Assembly (NCBI RefSeq): GCF_001984215.1
Contig: NZ_CP019420.1
Span: 5,580,001-5,644,000, forward strand
DNA length: 64,000 bases
Reading direction: 5' to 3'
Source of the DNA: Mycobacterium sp. MS1601
Lineage (GTDB): Bacteria; Actinomycetota; Actinomycetes; Mycobacteriales; Mycobacteriaceae
Numbering within the stretch: position 1 is the stretch's first letter; each line of letters begins with the position of its first letter. The notes under the pieces are model-generated. The model made no database searches and was not told the DNA's origin. It was given only the letters and a program-made list of their open reading frames with translations. Position numbers and translations under genes: made by a program. Shown here piece by piece: positions 52,824-60,830 of the stretch.

Positions 52824-54275
52824 CTAGCGCGTTGCGTTCGGCTGCGAGGCTACCGATGCCGACGACGACGGCACGGTGGACGGCCGGTCGATGATGGTCG
52901 AACCGGGTCCGCCGACACGGTAGGACGCGCCGCGGTGTTCGTCGGGCAGCCGGTCGCCGCGACCGAACAGCTTGTTGCGTAAGGTGCCCGGCGTGTACTC
53001 GGCTTGGTAGGCGCCACGCGAGGTCAGCACCGGCACCACGTGGTCGATGAAATCGGCGAACGACCCGGGGGAGATGGCGTAGGCGAGGTTGAAACCGTCG
53101 ACATCGGTCTCGTCCACCCATTCCTGCAGCAGGTCGGCGATGCGTTCACCGGAGCCGACGAAGCGGGGCCCGATGCCGCCGATCTTGCCCCAGTTCGCGA
53201 TGTCGTTGACGGACCATTCGCCGCCGTCGGGGTCCGCCGACTGAAACGCCTTGACTGCGCTCAGGATGGCGTTGGAGTCGACATTGCCGATGGGCTCGTC
53301 CAGGCCGTAGCGTGACAGGTCGACGCCCATCCACCCCGACATGAAGGTCAGGGCACCCTCGGCGTCGCCATAGGAGAGATACTCCGCGTGCTTGGTGGCG
53401 GCGGCCTCGTCGGTCTCCGCGGTGATCACGGTGGAGAGGTTGAAGATCTTGGCGGCGTAGGGATCACGCCCGGCCAGTTCCAGCTCCCGCCGGATGGTGG
53501 TGACGTTCTCCCGCAGGATCGCCTTGGTGGGCGCGGCGGTGAAGATGGCCTCGGCGTTCTCGGCGGCGAAGCGCACCCCGCGCGGGGAGGCACCGGCCTG
53601 GAAGATCACCGGGGTGCGCTGTGGTGAGGGCTCTGAGAGGTGGATGCCGGGGACGCTGAAGTGTCGACCCTCGTGCCCGATGTGGTGCACCTTGGCAGGG
53701 TCGGTGAAGACGCCGCGCTCACGGTCGCGAATCACCGCGTCGTCTTCCCACGAACCTTCCCAGAGCTTGTAGAGCACCTCGAGGTACTCGTCGGCGTGGT
53801 CGTAGCGCGCGTCGTGGGCCGGCTGGTCGGTCTGGCCCATGTTGCGTGCTGCGGCGGGCAGATATCCGGTGACGACGTTCCAGCCGACGCGACCGTTGGT
53901 CAGGTGGTCCAGGGTGGAGACGCGGCGGGCGAACGGATAGGGGTGCTCAAATCCGGTGCCGGGGGTGATGCCGAAGCCCAGGTGTTCGGTGACGTAGGCC
54001 ATCGCCGACACCAGCATCAGCGGATCGTTCACCGGAATCTGGGCGGCCTGGCGGATGGCGGCCTCGTCGCTGGCGCCGTAGATGTCGTAGGTGCCCAGCA
54101 CATCGGCGATGAACAGGCCGTCGAACCGCCCGCGTTCCAGCAGTTGCGCCAACTCGGTCCAGTAGGCCAGATCCTTGTAGCGGGCGGAGCGGTCCTGGGG
54201 GTGTCGCCAGAGGCCGGGAGACTGGTGGGCCACGCAGTTCATGTCGAACGCGTTGAAGCGGATGGTGCGGGTCAC
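52824..54275 (-). CDS. NtaA/SnaA/DszA-type FMN monooxygenase
   Basis: A 483-residue flavin-dependent monooxygenase of the NtaA/SnaA/SoxA(DszA)/DmoA group: IRFNAFDMNCVAHQSPGLWR, FDGLFIADVLGTYDIYG, HPYPFARRVSTLDHLTNGRV, GWNVVTGYLPAAARNMG, HHIGHEGRHFSVPGIHLSEP, PVIFQAGASPRGVRFAAENA. Members attack sulfones, dimethyl sulfide or chelators. Being first in an operon with SsuD-like and SfnB proteins, a sulfur-scavenging role is likely. GTG 54275 used; GTG 54311 adds 12 residues. Confidence 0.87.
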   Translation of the reverse strand: MTRTIRFNAFDMNCVAHQSPGLWRHPQDRSARYKDLAYWTELAQLLERGRFDGLFIADVLGTYDIYGASDEAAIRQAAQIPVNDPLMLVSAMAYVTEHLGFGITPGTGFEHPYPFARRVSTLDHLTNGRVGWNVVTGYLPAAARNMGQTDQPAHDARYDHADEYLEVLYKLWEGSWEDDAVIRDRERGVFTDPAKVHHIGHEGRHFSVPGIHLSEPSPQRTPVIFQAGASPRGVRFAAENAEAIFTAAPTKAILRENVTTIRRELELAGRDPYAAKIFNLSTVITAETDEAAATKHAEYLSYGDAEGALTFMSGWMGVDLSRYGLDEPIGNVDSNAILSAVKAFQSADPDGGEWSVNDIANWGKIGGIGPRFVGSGERIADLLQEWVDETDVDGFNLAYAISPGSFADFIDHVVPVLTSRGAYQAEYTPGTLRNKLFGRGDRLPDEHRGASYRVGGPGSTIIDRPSTVPSSSASVASQPNATR

Positions 54276-54435
54276 TGGGAGGATTTTTGACGACCCTCGC
54301 CGTTCGGGCACTGCTTTGGTTCATCGCGATTCGAAGTGTCGGTGCCTGCCGTCACACTGCTGTCATGGAACAGGCTGTTGCTTTCATGGGGAATCGCCGG
54401 CGAGCGCAGATGCCCGACGTGACCGAGGTGGGCAC

Positions 54436-55209
54436 ATGACGACGGATTTCATCGACCGTTTCCACGTCTTCGACGCGGACGTCTGGACCGCGGCGTATCT
54501 GCCGGCGTGGAGTTCGCGTGCCGCGGCTGCGGCCACCTTCACCACCGGCGTGGACGGCCTCGACCTGTCCATCCCGGCGGCCCATCCGCTTTGGTGCCCA
54601 GATCAGCACTCGCCGCCGCTGCGTGTGTCCGGCATCCAGAGCGTCAACCGCTCCGGGCCCGTCGGTTCCACGGACGCCCCGCAGCCGTTCCTCGATGGCC
54701 AGCGGGTCCGCGAATACCAGCCGACGGTGCTGGGGTTCGCCCCGCACTTCGGCCGCATCGAGGTGACGTGCGCGGCGGAACTGAAAGAGCGGTCGATGTT
54801 CTCGGCGTGGATGGTTGGCCTCGAGGACCAACCGGACCGCTGCGGGGAGATCTGTCTGATGGAGGTCTTCGGTAACACGGTCGCAGACGGGTACGCCGAG
54901 GTGGGGCAGGGCATCCACCGATTCCGCGATCCGGCTCTGCGCGAGGATTTCTCGGCGCCGCGACGCCGGATAGACATCACCACACCACACCGCTACGCGG
55001 TGCACTGGAGCCGCGACCGCGTTGAGTTCAGCATCGACGGCGTGCGCACCAGGACGGCCGACCAGGCCCCCGACTATCCGATGTTGCTGTTCTTGGCGGT
55101 GTTCGACTTCCCGGAACAGTCCGACGCCGCTGGGGTACCGCACCTGCGGGTCAGCGAGGTCCGCGGCACCGACTTGGGGGAGGGCACGCTACTGGGGGGT
55201 CAGCTGTGA
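54436..55209 (+). CDS. GH16-like (concanavalin-A-fold) protein with altered catalytic motif
   Basis: A 257-residue beta-jelly-roll protein of the glycoside hydrolase 16 type (FGRIEVTCAAELKERSMFSA, WMVGLEDQPDRCGEICLMEV, FGNTVADGYAEVGQG, HRYAVHWSRDRVEFSIDGVR). The GH16 catalytic motif is normally ExDxxE; here it reads EICLME, keeping both Glu but with Cys for the middle Asp, so activity is doubtful. No signal peptide is seen. Start at ATG 54436; longer frames run antisense to the monooxygenase. Its end overlaps the convergent ABC gene by 10 bases. Confidence 0.75.
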   Translation: MTTDFIDRFHVFDADVWTAAYLPAWSSRAAAAATFTTGVDGLDLSIPAAHPLWCPDQHSPPLRVSGIQSVNRSGPVGSTDAPQPFLDGQRVREYQPTVLGFAPHFGRIEVTCAAELKERSMFSAWMVGLEDQPDRCGEICLMEVFGNTVADGYAEVGQGIHRFRDPALREDFSAPRRRIDITTPHRYAVHWSRDRVEFSIDGVRTRTADQAPDYPMLLFLAVFDFPEQSDAAGVPHLRVSEVRGTDLGEGTLLGGQL

Positions 55210-55997
55210 TGACGGCCGCGCGGGACCACCATCGGCGCGCCACCCAACGGATCCGGCATCACCACACAGTCCAGCCCGAACACCTCGCCCACCAGCTGGG
55301 CGTCGACGATCTCGCGCGGAGCGCCCTGCGCCACGATCCGGCCACTCTTCATGGCGATGACGTGATCGGCGTAGCGGAAGGCCAGATTGAGGTCGTGCAG
55401 GACGATCACCACCGTCGTCTGGCTCGCGCGGTTGAGGTCGGTGAGCAGATCCAGCAGATCCACCTGGTGGTTGATGTCCAGAAAGGTGGTGGGTTCGTCG
55501 AGCAACAGGATGTCGGTCTGCTGGGCCAGTGCCATGGCCACCCAGACGCGCTGGCGTTGACCACCGGACAGCGACGCCAAGGCCCTGCCGGCCAGCTCGT
55601 GAGTTGCCGTCACCTCCAAGGCCCGTCCCACCGCCGCGTCGTCGGCTGCCGACCATCGCCGGAACCAGCCCTGGTGCGGATAGCGGCCGCGGCCCACCAG
55701 ATCGGCCACCGTGATGCCGTCGGGTGCCGCCGGCGACTGCGGCAGCAGCCCCACCACCTTGGCCACGTCCATGCCGGGCATCTCCTGCACTGAGGTGCCA
55801 TCCAGCAGGACCGCACCCCCGCGCGGCTTGAGCAGCCGCGCCAGCCCGCGCAGCAGGGTGGATTTGCCGCACGCGTTGGCGCCGACGATCACCGTCACCT
55901 TCCCCGGCGGCACATCGACGTCGAGATGGGCCACCACGTCGGCGTCGGCGTAGCCCAACGTGAGGTCGGTTGCGCTGAGCTGATGGTCGGTGGTCAT
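55200..55997 (-). CDS. Iron-siderophore ABC transporter ATPase
   Basis: A 265-residue FepC-type ATPase. Walker A VGANACGKSTLL, Q-loop VGLLPQSPAAPDG, signature LSGGQRQRVW, Walker B TDILLLDEPTTFLD and switch His in VIVLHDLNLAFRYAD. Note Asn-Ala in the Walker A, which reads GANACGKST and keeps the key Lys. It powers import of ferric siderophore through the two permeases encoded upstream. Start at ATG 55997, overlapping the permease stop by 4 bases. Last gene of the operon. Confidence 0.92.
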   Translation of the reverse strand: MTTDHQLSATDLTLGYADADVVAHLDVDVPPGKVTVIVGANACGKSTLLRGLARLLKPRGGAVLLDGTSVQEMPGMDVAKVVGLLPQSPAAPDGITVADLVGRGRYPHQGWFRRWSAADDAAVGRALEVTATHELAGRALASLSGGQRQRVWVAMALAQQTDILLLDEPTTFLDINHQVDLLDLLTDLNRASQTTVVIVLHDLNLAFRYADHVIAMKSGRIVAQGAPREIVDAQLVGEVFGLDCVVMPDPLGGAPMVVPRGRHHS

Positions 55998-57034
55998 CCG
56001 CCACGTCCTTCCCGGTTCACCGTCGCGAGCAGCCAGATCAGATAGGGCGCGCCCACCGCGCCGGTCACGACGCCCGTCGGTAGCGACACCGGAAGTAAGT
56101 GTGCGGCAACCAGATCGGCTGCCAAGACGATGATGGCGCCGACAAATGCCGCAGCCATGATGCCGGTGCCCGATCCTCGCAGCAGCCGCACCGCGATGGG
56201 GCCGGCCGTCAGGGCCACGAATGCCAGCGGTCCGGCCGCGGCGACGGAGAACGCCACCAGTAGCACCGACACCCCGATCATCGCCGATCGCGCCGTCTCG
56301 ACCCGGATGCCGAGACCCCGGGCGCCGTCGTCGCCCAGCTGCAGCACTCGCAGGGCGCGGGCCGACAGCAGCGCCACCGGCAACAGCACCGCCACCGCAG
56401 CCGCCAGTAGCTGGAGTTGCACGCTGCCCGCCTGTCCGACAGACCCCACCAGCCACGTCATCGCCTGCCGTGCATCACCGATGTCGGCTTTGGCAAGCAC
56501 CCACCCGATCAGCGCCGTCATGAGCTCCGTGATGCCGATGCCCACCAGAATGAACCGGTAACCCGTCAGCCCGCCGCGCCAGGCCAGCACGTAGATCAGC
56601 ACCGCCGCCAGCACTGCGCCCGCCACCGCCGCGCCGGCCACCGTCACCGCACCGACCTGCAGCAACACCATCGCAGTCACCGCAAAAAGGCTTGCGCCAG
56701 AGGAGATTCCGATCAGATCAGGCGATGCCAGTGGATTCGCCAGCAAGGTCTGAAATGTCAGGCCCGCCGCACCCAGGGCCAATCCGACCAACAGCGCGGT
56801 GCCCGCGCCGGGCAGTCGCAGCTCCCACACCACGAAGTCGACGGCGGCATCGTCAGACAACCCGAGCACTGACCCGAGGACTTCGCCGACGGTGAGTGGG
56901 GTGTCGCCCACCATCATGGTGAGAACGGCCAGCGCGGCGACCAGCAGGCCCAACAGCGAGGTCACCACCAACGACCGCCGTCGTAATTGCGCCCTGGTGT
57001 CGCGGAAGGTCTGCGCTCCGGTGCTCACCATCAC
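55994..57034 (-). CDS. FecCD-type siderophore permease
   Basis: A 346-residue permease with about ten membrane helices; the family blocks LVGLALGAAGLTFQTLLANP, LASPDLIGISSGAS and PLAFVALTAGPIAVRLLRGS are clear, with the last being the ATPase-contact region. Works as a heterodimer with the permease at 57031. GTG 57034 or ATG 57031 start, overlapping the upstream stop; also overlaps the ATPase gene by 4 bases. Confidence 0.9.
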   Translation of the reverse strand: MMVSTGAQTFRDTRAQLRRRSLVVTSLLGLLVAALAVLTMMVGDTPLTVGEVLGSVLGLSDDAAVDFVVWELRLPGAGTALLVGLALGAAGLTFQTLLANPLASPDLIGISSGASLFAVTAMVLLQVGAVTVAGAAVAGAVLAAVLIYVLAWRGGLTGYRFILVGIGITELMTALIGWVLAKADIGDARQAMTWLVGSVGQAGSVQLQLLAAAVAVLLPVALLSARALRVLQLGDDGARGLGIRVETARSAMIGVSVLLVAFSVAAAGPLAFVALTAGPIAVRLLRGSGTGIMAAAFVGAIIVLAADLVAAHLLPVSLPTGVVTGAVGAPYLIWLLATVNREGRGG

Positions 57035-58044
57035 AACTCCGCGAGATCGCGGCGGCGAACCAAAGTGATGAAGGCCGGCGCGCCCAGCACCCCGAGCACC
57101 ACGCCCACCTGCACCTCACCCGGCGGTGCGATGACTCGCCCGACGACGTCGGCGACCAGCAGCACGATGGGGCCCAGGATGGCGCTGTATACGAGCACCC
57201 AACGGTATTCGGGGCCGCACATCGCGCGCGCGATGTGCGGAATCACCAGACCCACGAACACGATCGGTCCGCAGGCCGCCGTCGCTGCTCCACAGAGGAC
57301 GGCGACCACCAGAAACAGCCCGATTCGGGTGCGCTGCACCCGCTGACCCAGAGCCACCGCCAGATCGTCACCGAGAGCCAGCCCATTGAGCAGCCGGCCA
57401 CAGGCCAGCGCAGCGATGATGCCGAGGATCAGGAACGGCGCGACCTGCGTGAGCACTGGCCAGTACCGGCCGGCCAGTGCTCCTACCTGCCAGAACCGCA
57501 GCTCGTTGAGTGCGTCGACGTTGAGCATGACCACCCCGGACGTCACCGAGTAGAGCCCGGCGCTGACCGCGGCGCCGGCAAGGGCGAGTTTGACCGGGGT
57601 GGCACCTTCACGGCCGAACGCCGCGACCACATACACCAGGGCGGTGGTCAATGCCGCGCCGATGAAGGCCAGGACCACGTACACGCTCAGCGGCATGGCG
57701 CCGAACATCAGAATCGCGGTCACGATGAAGGCGCCGGCGCCGGCGTTGATGCCCATGATCCCCGGATCGGCCAGTGGATTACGTGTCGATCCCTGCAGGA
57801 TCGCCCCGCCCAGCCCCAGTGCGGCCCCGGCCAGCAGGCCGATCAGGGTGCGCGGAAGACGCATGTCGCGGATCACGGACTGGGCGGCCGAAGCTGGATC
57901 GAAGTCGGTCAGCGCACCCCACACGGTGGCGACGTCGACATCACGTGAACCCAGTCCGATGCTGGCACAGGTCACCACGGTGAGCACTGCGAGCAGCGCC
58001 GCAAGGACCGTGGTCCGGCGACCCAGGTGGGTGAGGGCGCTCAC
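57031..58044 (-). CDS. FecCD-type siderophore permease
   Basis: A 337-residue permease paired with the preceding one: LIGLLAGAALGLGGAILQGS, RNPLADPGIMGINAGAG, ATAACGPIVFVGLVIPHIAR and GEVQVGVVLGVLGAPAFITL. About ten membrane helices. Start at GTG 58044, which overlaps the binding-protein stop by 4 bases (GTGA); a longer open frame to 58179 runs through the binding-protein gene in another frame and is not real. Confidence 0.9.
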   Translation of the reverse strand: MSALTHLGRRTTVLAALLAVLTVVTCASIGLGSRDVDVATVWGALTDFDPASAAQSVIRDMRLPRTLIGLLAGAALGLGGAILQGSTRNPLADPGIMGINAGAGAFIVTAILMFGAMPLSVYVVLAFIGAALTTALVYVVAAFGREGATPVKLALAGAAVSAGLYSVTSGVVMLNVDALNELRFWQVGALAGRYWPVLTQVAPFLILGIIAALACGRLLNGLALGDDLAVALGQRVQRTRIGLFLVVAVLCGAATAACGPIVFVGLVIPHIARAMCGPEYRWVLVYSAILGPIVLLVADVVGRVIAPPGEVQVGVVLGVLGAPAFITLVRRRDLAEL

Positions 58045-58982
58045 GAGAGGCGGGGGTTCGACTTCTCCACGGCCGCGGTCAGTTGATCGAGTTGCTCGGC
58101 GTAGGCCGACCAGGTGCTGATCCAGAAGGCCGGCCACGGCGTGACGGCGCCCGCCTGTACCGCTGCGAGCTGCTTCCAAGTAGGTTGGCGCTGCGCCGTT
58201 TCCAGGCTGGCGTCGTAGGTGCGGTCATCGAGGAGGATGAGGTCAGGCTGGTACTTGTCCGCGTTCTCCCAGCTGAGGTTCTCCCAGTACGGAAACGCGG
58301 GATCCGGGCTGTCCGGCACCAGGACGTCGAGCCCGAACGCGGTGAAGTCCGCCAGCTCGGCGGAGTGTTCCGGCACAGCCACATAGAGCAACTCATCGGA
58401 GGGCGACATGCCCATGGCCGTCAGGCCGGGCTTGGCCGCCACGGCGTCGGTGAAGCGCTGTTTGGCTCGCTCGAAGTCGGCCTTGTGCGCGGCGATCTGC
58501 TCGTTGTCGACGTCGGCGCCCAACGTCACCGCGAGTTCCTCGAAGCCGGTGAGCATGGACTGGACGGAGTCGGTTGCCACCGGCCCCACCACGGGTGCCA
58601 GTTGGGCGGCTTTCTTCGACGAGGCCTCGACGCCCTCCTCGAAACCGCCGTAGGCCTGCTCGAGGGGCCAGTAACCGCTCACGATCAGGTCGGGGCGCAA
58701 CCTCGCGGCCTTCTCGACGTCGATCTGACCCCACGTCTCGCCCAGGATCTCGATGCCATCGAGGTCGAACCCGTCGAGGGCGCGGGTTTGCGCCAGCGGC
58801 TGATTGAGGTAGATGCCTACCGGTTTGATGCCAAAACTCAGCAGTGCGGCTGCCGCCTCGCCTTGGGCGATGATGCGGCTGGGCACCGCGTCCGCGGTGA
58901 CGGTTTCGCCGTTGCCGGAGGTGTAGGACCACGCGTCACCTGCGGTGGTTGTGTCCTCTGAGCTGCCGCAGGCGGCCACCAC
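58041..58982 (-). CDS. Siderophore-binding protein (FecB/FepB-like), signal peptide missing
   Basis: A 313-residue solute-binding protein for ferric siderophore: SRIIAQGEAAAALLSFGIKP, WGQIDVEKAARLRPDLIVSG, LAPVVGPVATDSVQSMLTGF, KPGLTAMGMSPSDELLYVAV and YQPDLILLDDRTYD. It should be a lipoprotein; the first codons, MVAACGSSED, contain the lipobox VAAC, but only three residues precede the Cys. Reading further upstream in frame gives VHGWL and then a TAG at 59000-58998, so no hydrophobic signal exists. The IdeR-like box is only 38 bases from the GTG. Either a deletion or error removed the signal-peptide codons, or the copy is non-functional. First gene of the importer operon. Confidence 0.85.
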   Translation of the reverse strand: MVAACGSSEDTTTAGDAWSYTSGNGETVTADAVPSRIIAQGEAAAALLSFGIKPVGIYLNQPLAQTRALDGFDLDGIEILGETWGQIDVEKAARLRPDLIVSGYWPLEQAYGGFEEGVEASSKKAAQLAPVVGPVATDSVQSMLTGFEELAVTLGADVDNEQIAAHKADFERAKQRFTDAVAAKPGLTAMGMSPSDELLYVAVPEHSAELADFTAFGLDVLVPDSPDPAFPYWENLSWENADKYQPDLILLDDRTYDASLETAQRQPTWKQLAAVQAGAVTPWPAFWISTWSAYAEQLDQLTAAVEKSNPRLS

Positions 58983-59019
58983 CAGCCAGCCGTGTACCTA
59001 ACCTCTCAGGTCAGTACAG

Positions 59020-59038
59020 TTAGGCAAGCCTATGCAGA
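59020..59038. promoter_or_regulatory. IdeR-like iron box
   Basis: TTAGGCAAGCCTA (59020-59032) begins a 19-base window that matches the IdeR/DtxR consensus TTAGGTTAGSCTAACCTAA at 13 positions; a further half-site, CCTAACCT, is at 58997-59004. IdeR with iron represses siderophore genes, so the importer operon would be switched on by iron starvation. Position just before the binding-protein gene supports this. Confidence 0.6.
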
Positions 59039-59058
59039 GTGACCCCGGTGGGGTGACG

Positions 59059-59601
59059 TCAAACCACCCGGCGACCCAGCAGCCAGGCCACTCCGTCGGC
59101 TTCGCCCGCCGCCTCGACCGCCAGACCGGGGAACGCCCGTGGCAGTTCGCCGGCTGGTACCCGGAACCGGCCGGGCGTGGCACCCACCTCACTGAGCGCA
59201 CTGATCGCCAGCAGGCCGCCGGGCACCAGTCGGCCCATGATCGCCGAATCCAGTCGGGTGTCGCGAAAGTGCTGACACACAACAACATCCACAGGTGACC
59301 CCGCGGGAAGACCGTCGTCGAGGTCGGCCACCTCGAATCGACAGCGCACGCTCACCCCTCGTTGGACGGCCAGCTCACGCGCGCACCCGATCGCCACCTC
59401 CGAGATGTCCACACCGGTGACCGACAACCCGCGAAGAGCCAGCCACACCGCAGCAGAGCCGCTCCCGCAGGCGATGTCCAGCGCGGAGCCGGTGGTGGGG
59501 AACCGATCGGCATACGGCGCGAACACCGGCGACAGACCCGGTTCGGCGGGCCCGGACTGCAGGTAGCGTCCGTCCCAACGGGCCCGGTCGTCAGCACTCA
59601 C
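59059..59601 (-). CDS. Class I SAM-dependent methyltransferase
   Basis: A 180-residue methyltransferase: ALDIACGSGSAAVWLALRGL is SAM motif I, VTGVDISEVAI the acidic loop, VDVVVCQHFRD motif IV and VPGGLLAISAL post-motif. Length and the N-terminal ARWDGRYLQ fit the small TehB/UbiE-like group. Its GTG overlaps the TAG of the upstream YdcF-like gene by one base. Acceptor unknown. Confidence 0.82.
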   Translation of the reverse strand: MSADDRARWDGRYLQSGPAEPGLSPVFAPYADRFPTTGSALDIACGSGSAAVWLALRGLSVTGVDISEVAIGCARELAVQRGVSVRCRFEVADLDDGLPAGSPVDVVVCQHFRDTRLDSAIMGRLVPGGLLAISALSEVGATPGRFRVPAGELPRAFPGLAVEAAGEADGVAWLLGRRVV

Positions 59602-60179
59602 TAATTGATCGCAAGGAACGGGCTGAGCACGTCGCGGGCGAACTGGGCGGTGTTCACCGAGGGATTGCCGTCGGGGTAGCTGACGGTGGCCAGCACATTG
59701 GCGCCCGCATCGACGAAGTTGCCGTCGGCGCGGTCCTGGTGAGTAGACGACGTCACCAAGATGATGCCGGAGGCGCCGGCCTCCTCGGCCAGCGGCACCG
59801 AGAACTGCGCGTTCTGCACGGTGCTGTTGGCGCGGTCCTCGACGATGATGCGACTGGCGGGGAAACCGAACAACATCAACATGTTTCGCATCTGCCCGGC
59901 TTCGGTCTTGCCGTTGCGCGGATTTCCGCCGGTCACGATGATCGGTGCCTGCGGGAACATTGCCGCGACGGCCATGCCGGTCAGGACCCGGCGTCGCAGG
60001 ATGGTGCGCATGGTGCCGTCCGGGTTGAGACCGTAGCCGAGGATGACGATGGCCGGCCGGGAGAAGTCCTTGCCCGCAGTCACCACCGCGGGTGGTTCAG
60101 CGTGTGCGACGGGCGCGGCGACATGGCCACCGAACGCGACGGTGAGGATCAGAACCAGGGTAGCGAGCACTGTGCGCAC
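59601..60179 (-). CDS. Secreted YdcF-like (DUF218) protein
   Basis: A 192-residue exported protein with signal peptide (MRTVLATLVLILTVAFGGHV, site near AHA-EPP) and a DUF218 domain: RPAIVILGYGLNPDGTM, PIIVTGGNPRNGKTEAGQMR, IIVEDRANSTVQNAQFSV and GIILVTSSTHQDRA. DUF218/YdcF proteins have a Rossmann-like fold linked to envelope sugar or peptidoglycan handling. GTG start. Coupled to the methyltransferase gene. Confidence 0.82.
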   Translation of the reverse strand: MRTVLATLVLILTVAFGGHVAAPVAHAEPPAVVTAGKDFSRPAIVILGYGLNPDGTMRTILRRRVLTGMAVAAMFPQAPIIVTGGNPRNGKTEAGQMRNMLMLFGFPASRIIVEDRANSTVQNAQFSVPLAEEAGASGIILVTSSTHQDRADGNFVDAGANVLATVSYPDGNPSVNTAQFARDVLSPFLAIN

Positions 60180-60254
60180 GTCATTCTCCGTAACTGTCGT
60201 CTCCGTAAAGAGTCGTGACGGCTGGGGCGAGTGTTACGGAACCGTCGCATCCCT

Positions 60255-60830
60255 ATGCTTGATCAGGTGGACGCACGCGACTACCGAGTAGGCGACGCCG
60301 AGCGCGAACAAGTGGCCGGACTGCTGCAGCACGCCGTCAGCCAAGGGATGCTGACCCTCGACGAATTCAGTGACCGGATGGACGCTGCGCTGGCCGCGCG
60401 TACCCGGGGTGAACTCGGTAAGGTGGTCGCCGATCTGCCGGTGCACTCGGTGCCGGTCCAGCTCGAGGCGCTGCCACTGTCAGCCACCATGTCGTCCATC
60501 CGCCGTGCCGGGCGTTGGCTGGTGCCGGGCCGGGTGACGCTGAAGAGCCGGTTCTCCAACGTGGTGCTGGATCTCACGCAGGCCGACATCCGCACGCCGA
60601 CTGTCACCATCGACCTCGACGACATCTGCGGCAGCACCGACATCATCGTCCCCGACGATTTCACCGCGGATCTCAACCAGCTGCGGTGTCTGGGGGCCAG
60701 CGCGAACTCCCGCATCGACGCCGGGCCGCCGGTCGGGCGGGTACACCTGATCCTGCGTGGCAGCATCCGATTCGGCGCGCTGACGGTCAAGCACCCGTTC
60801 GGCGCCTGGATGCGGAAGAACCTGCGGTGA
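60255..60830 (+). CDS. DUF1707 domain protein
   Basis: A 191-residue cytoplasmic protein. The N-terminal DUF1707 (YRVGDAEREQVAGLLQHAVS, GMLTLDEFSDRMDAALAART, GELGKVVADLP) is a SHOCT-like bihelical module common in actinobacteria. The C-terminal part (VVLDLTQADIRTPTVTIDLD, GSTDIIVPDDFTAD) resembles the LiaF-like beta domain of envelope-stress proteins. ATG 60255 chosen at the domain start. Its TGA overlaps the GTG of the acyl-AMP ligase, so the two are coupled. Confidence 0.82.
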   Translation: MLDQVDARDYRVGDAEREQVAGLLQHAVSQGMLTLDEFSDRMDAALAARTRGELGKVVADLPVHSVPVQLEALPLSATMSSIRRAGRWLVPGRVTLKSRFSNVVLDLTQADIRTPTVTIDLDDICGSTDIIVPDDFTADLNQLRCLGASANSRIDAGPPVGRVHLILRGSIRFGALTVKHPFGAWMRKNLR

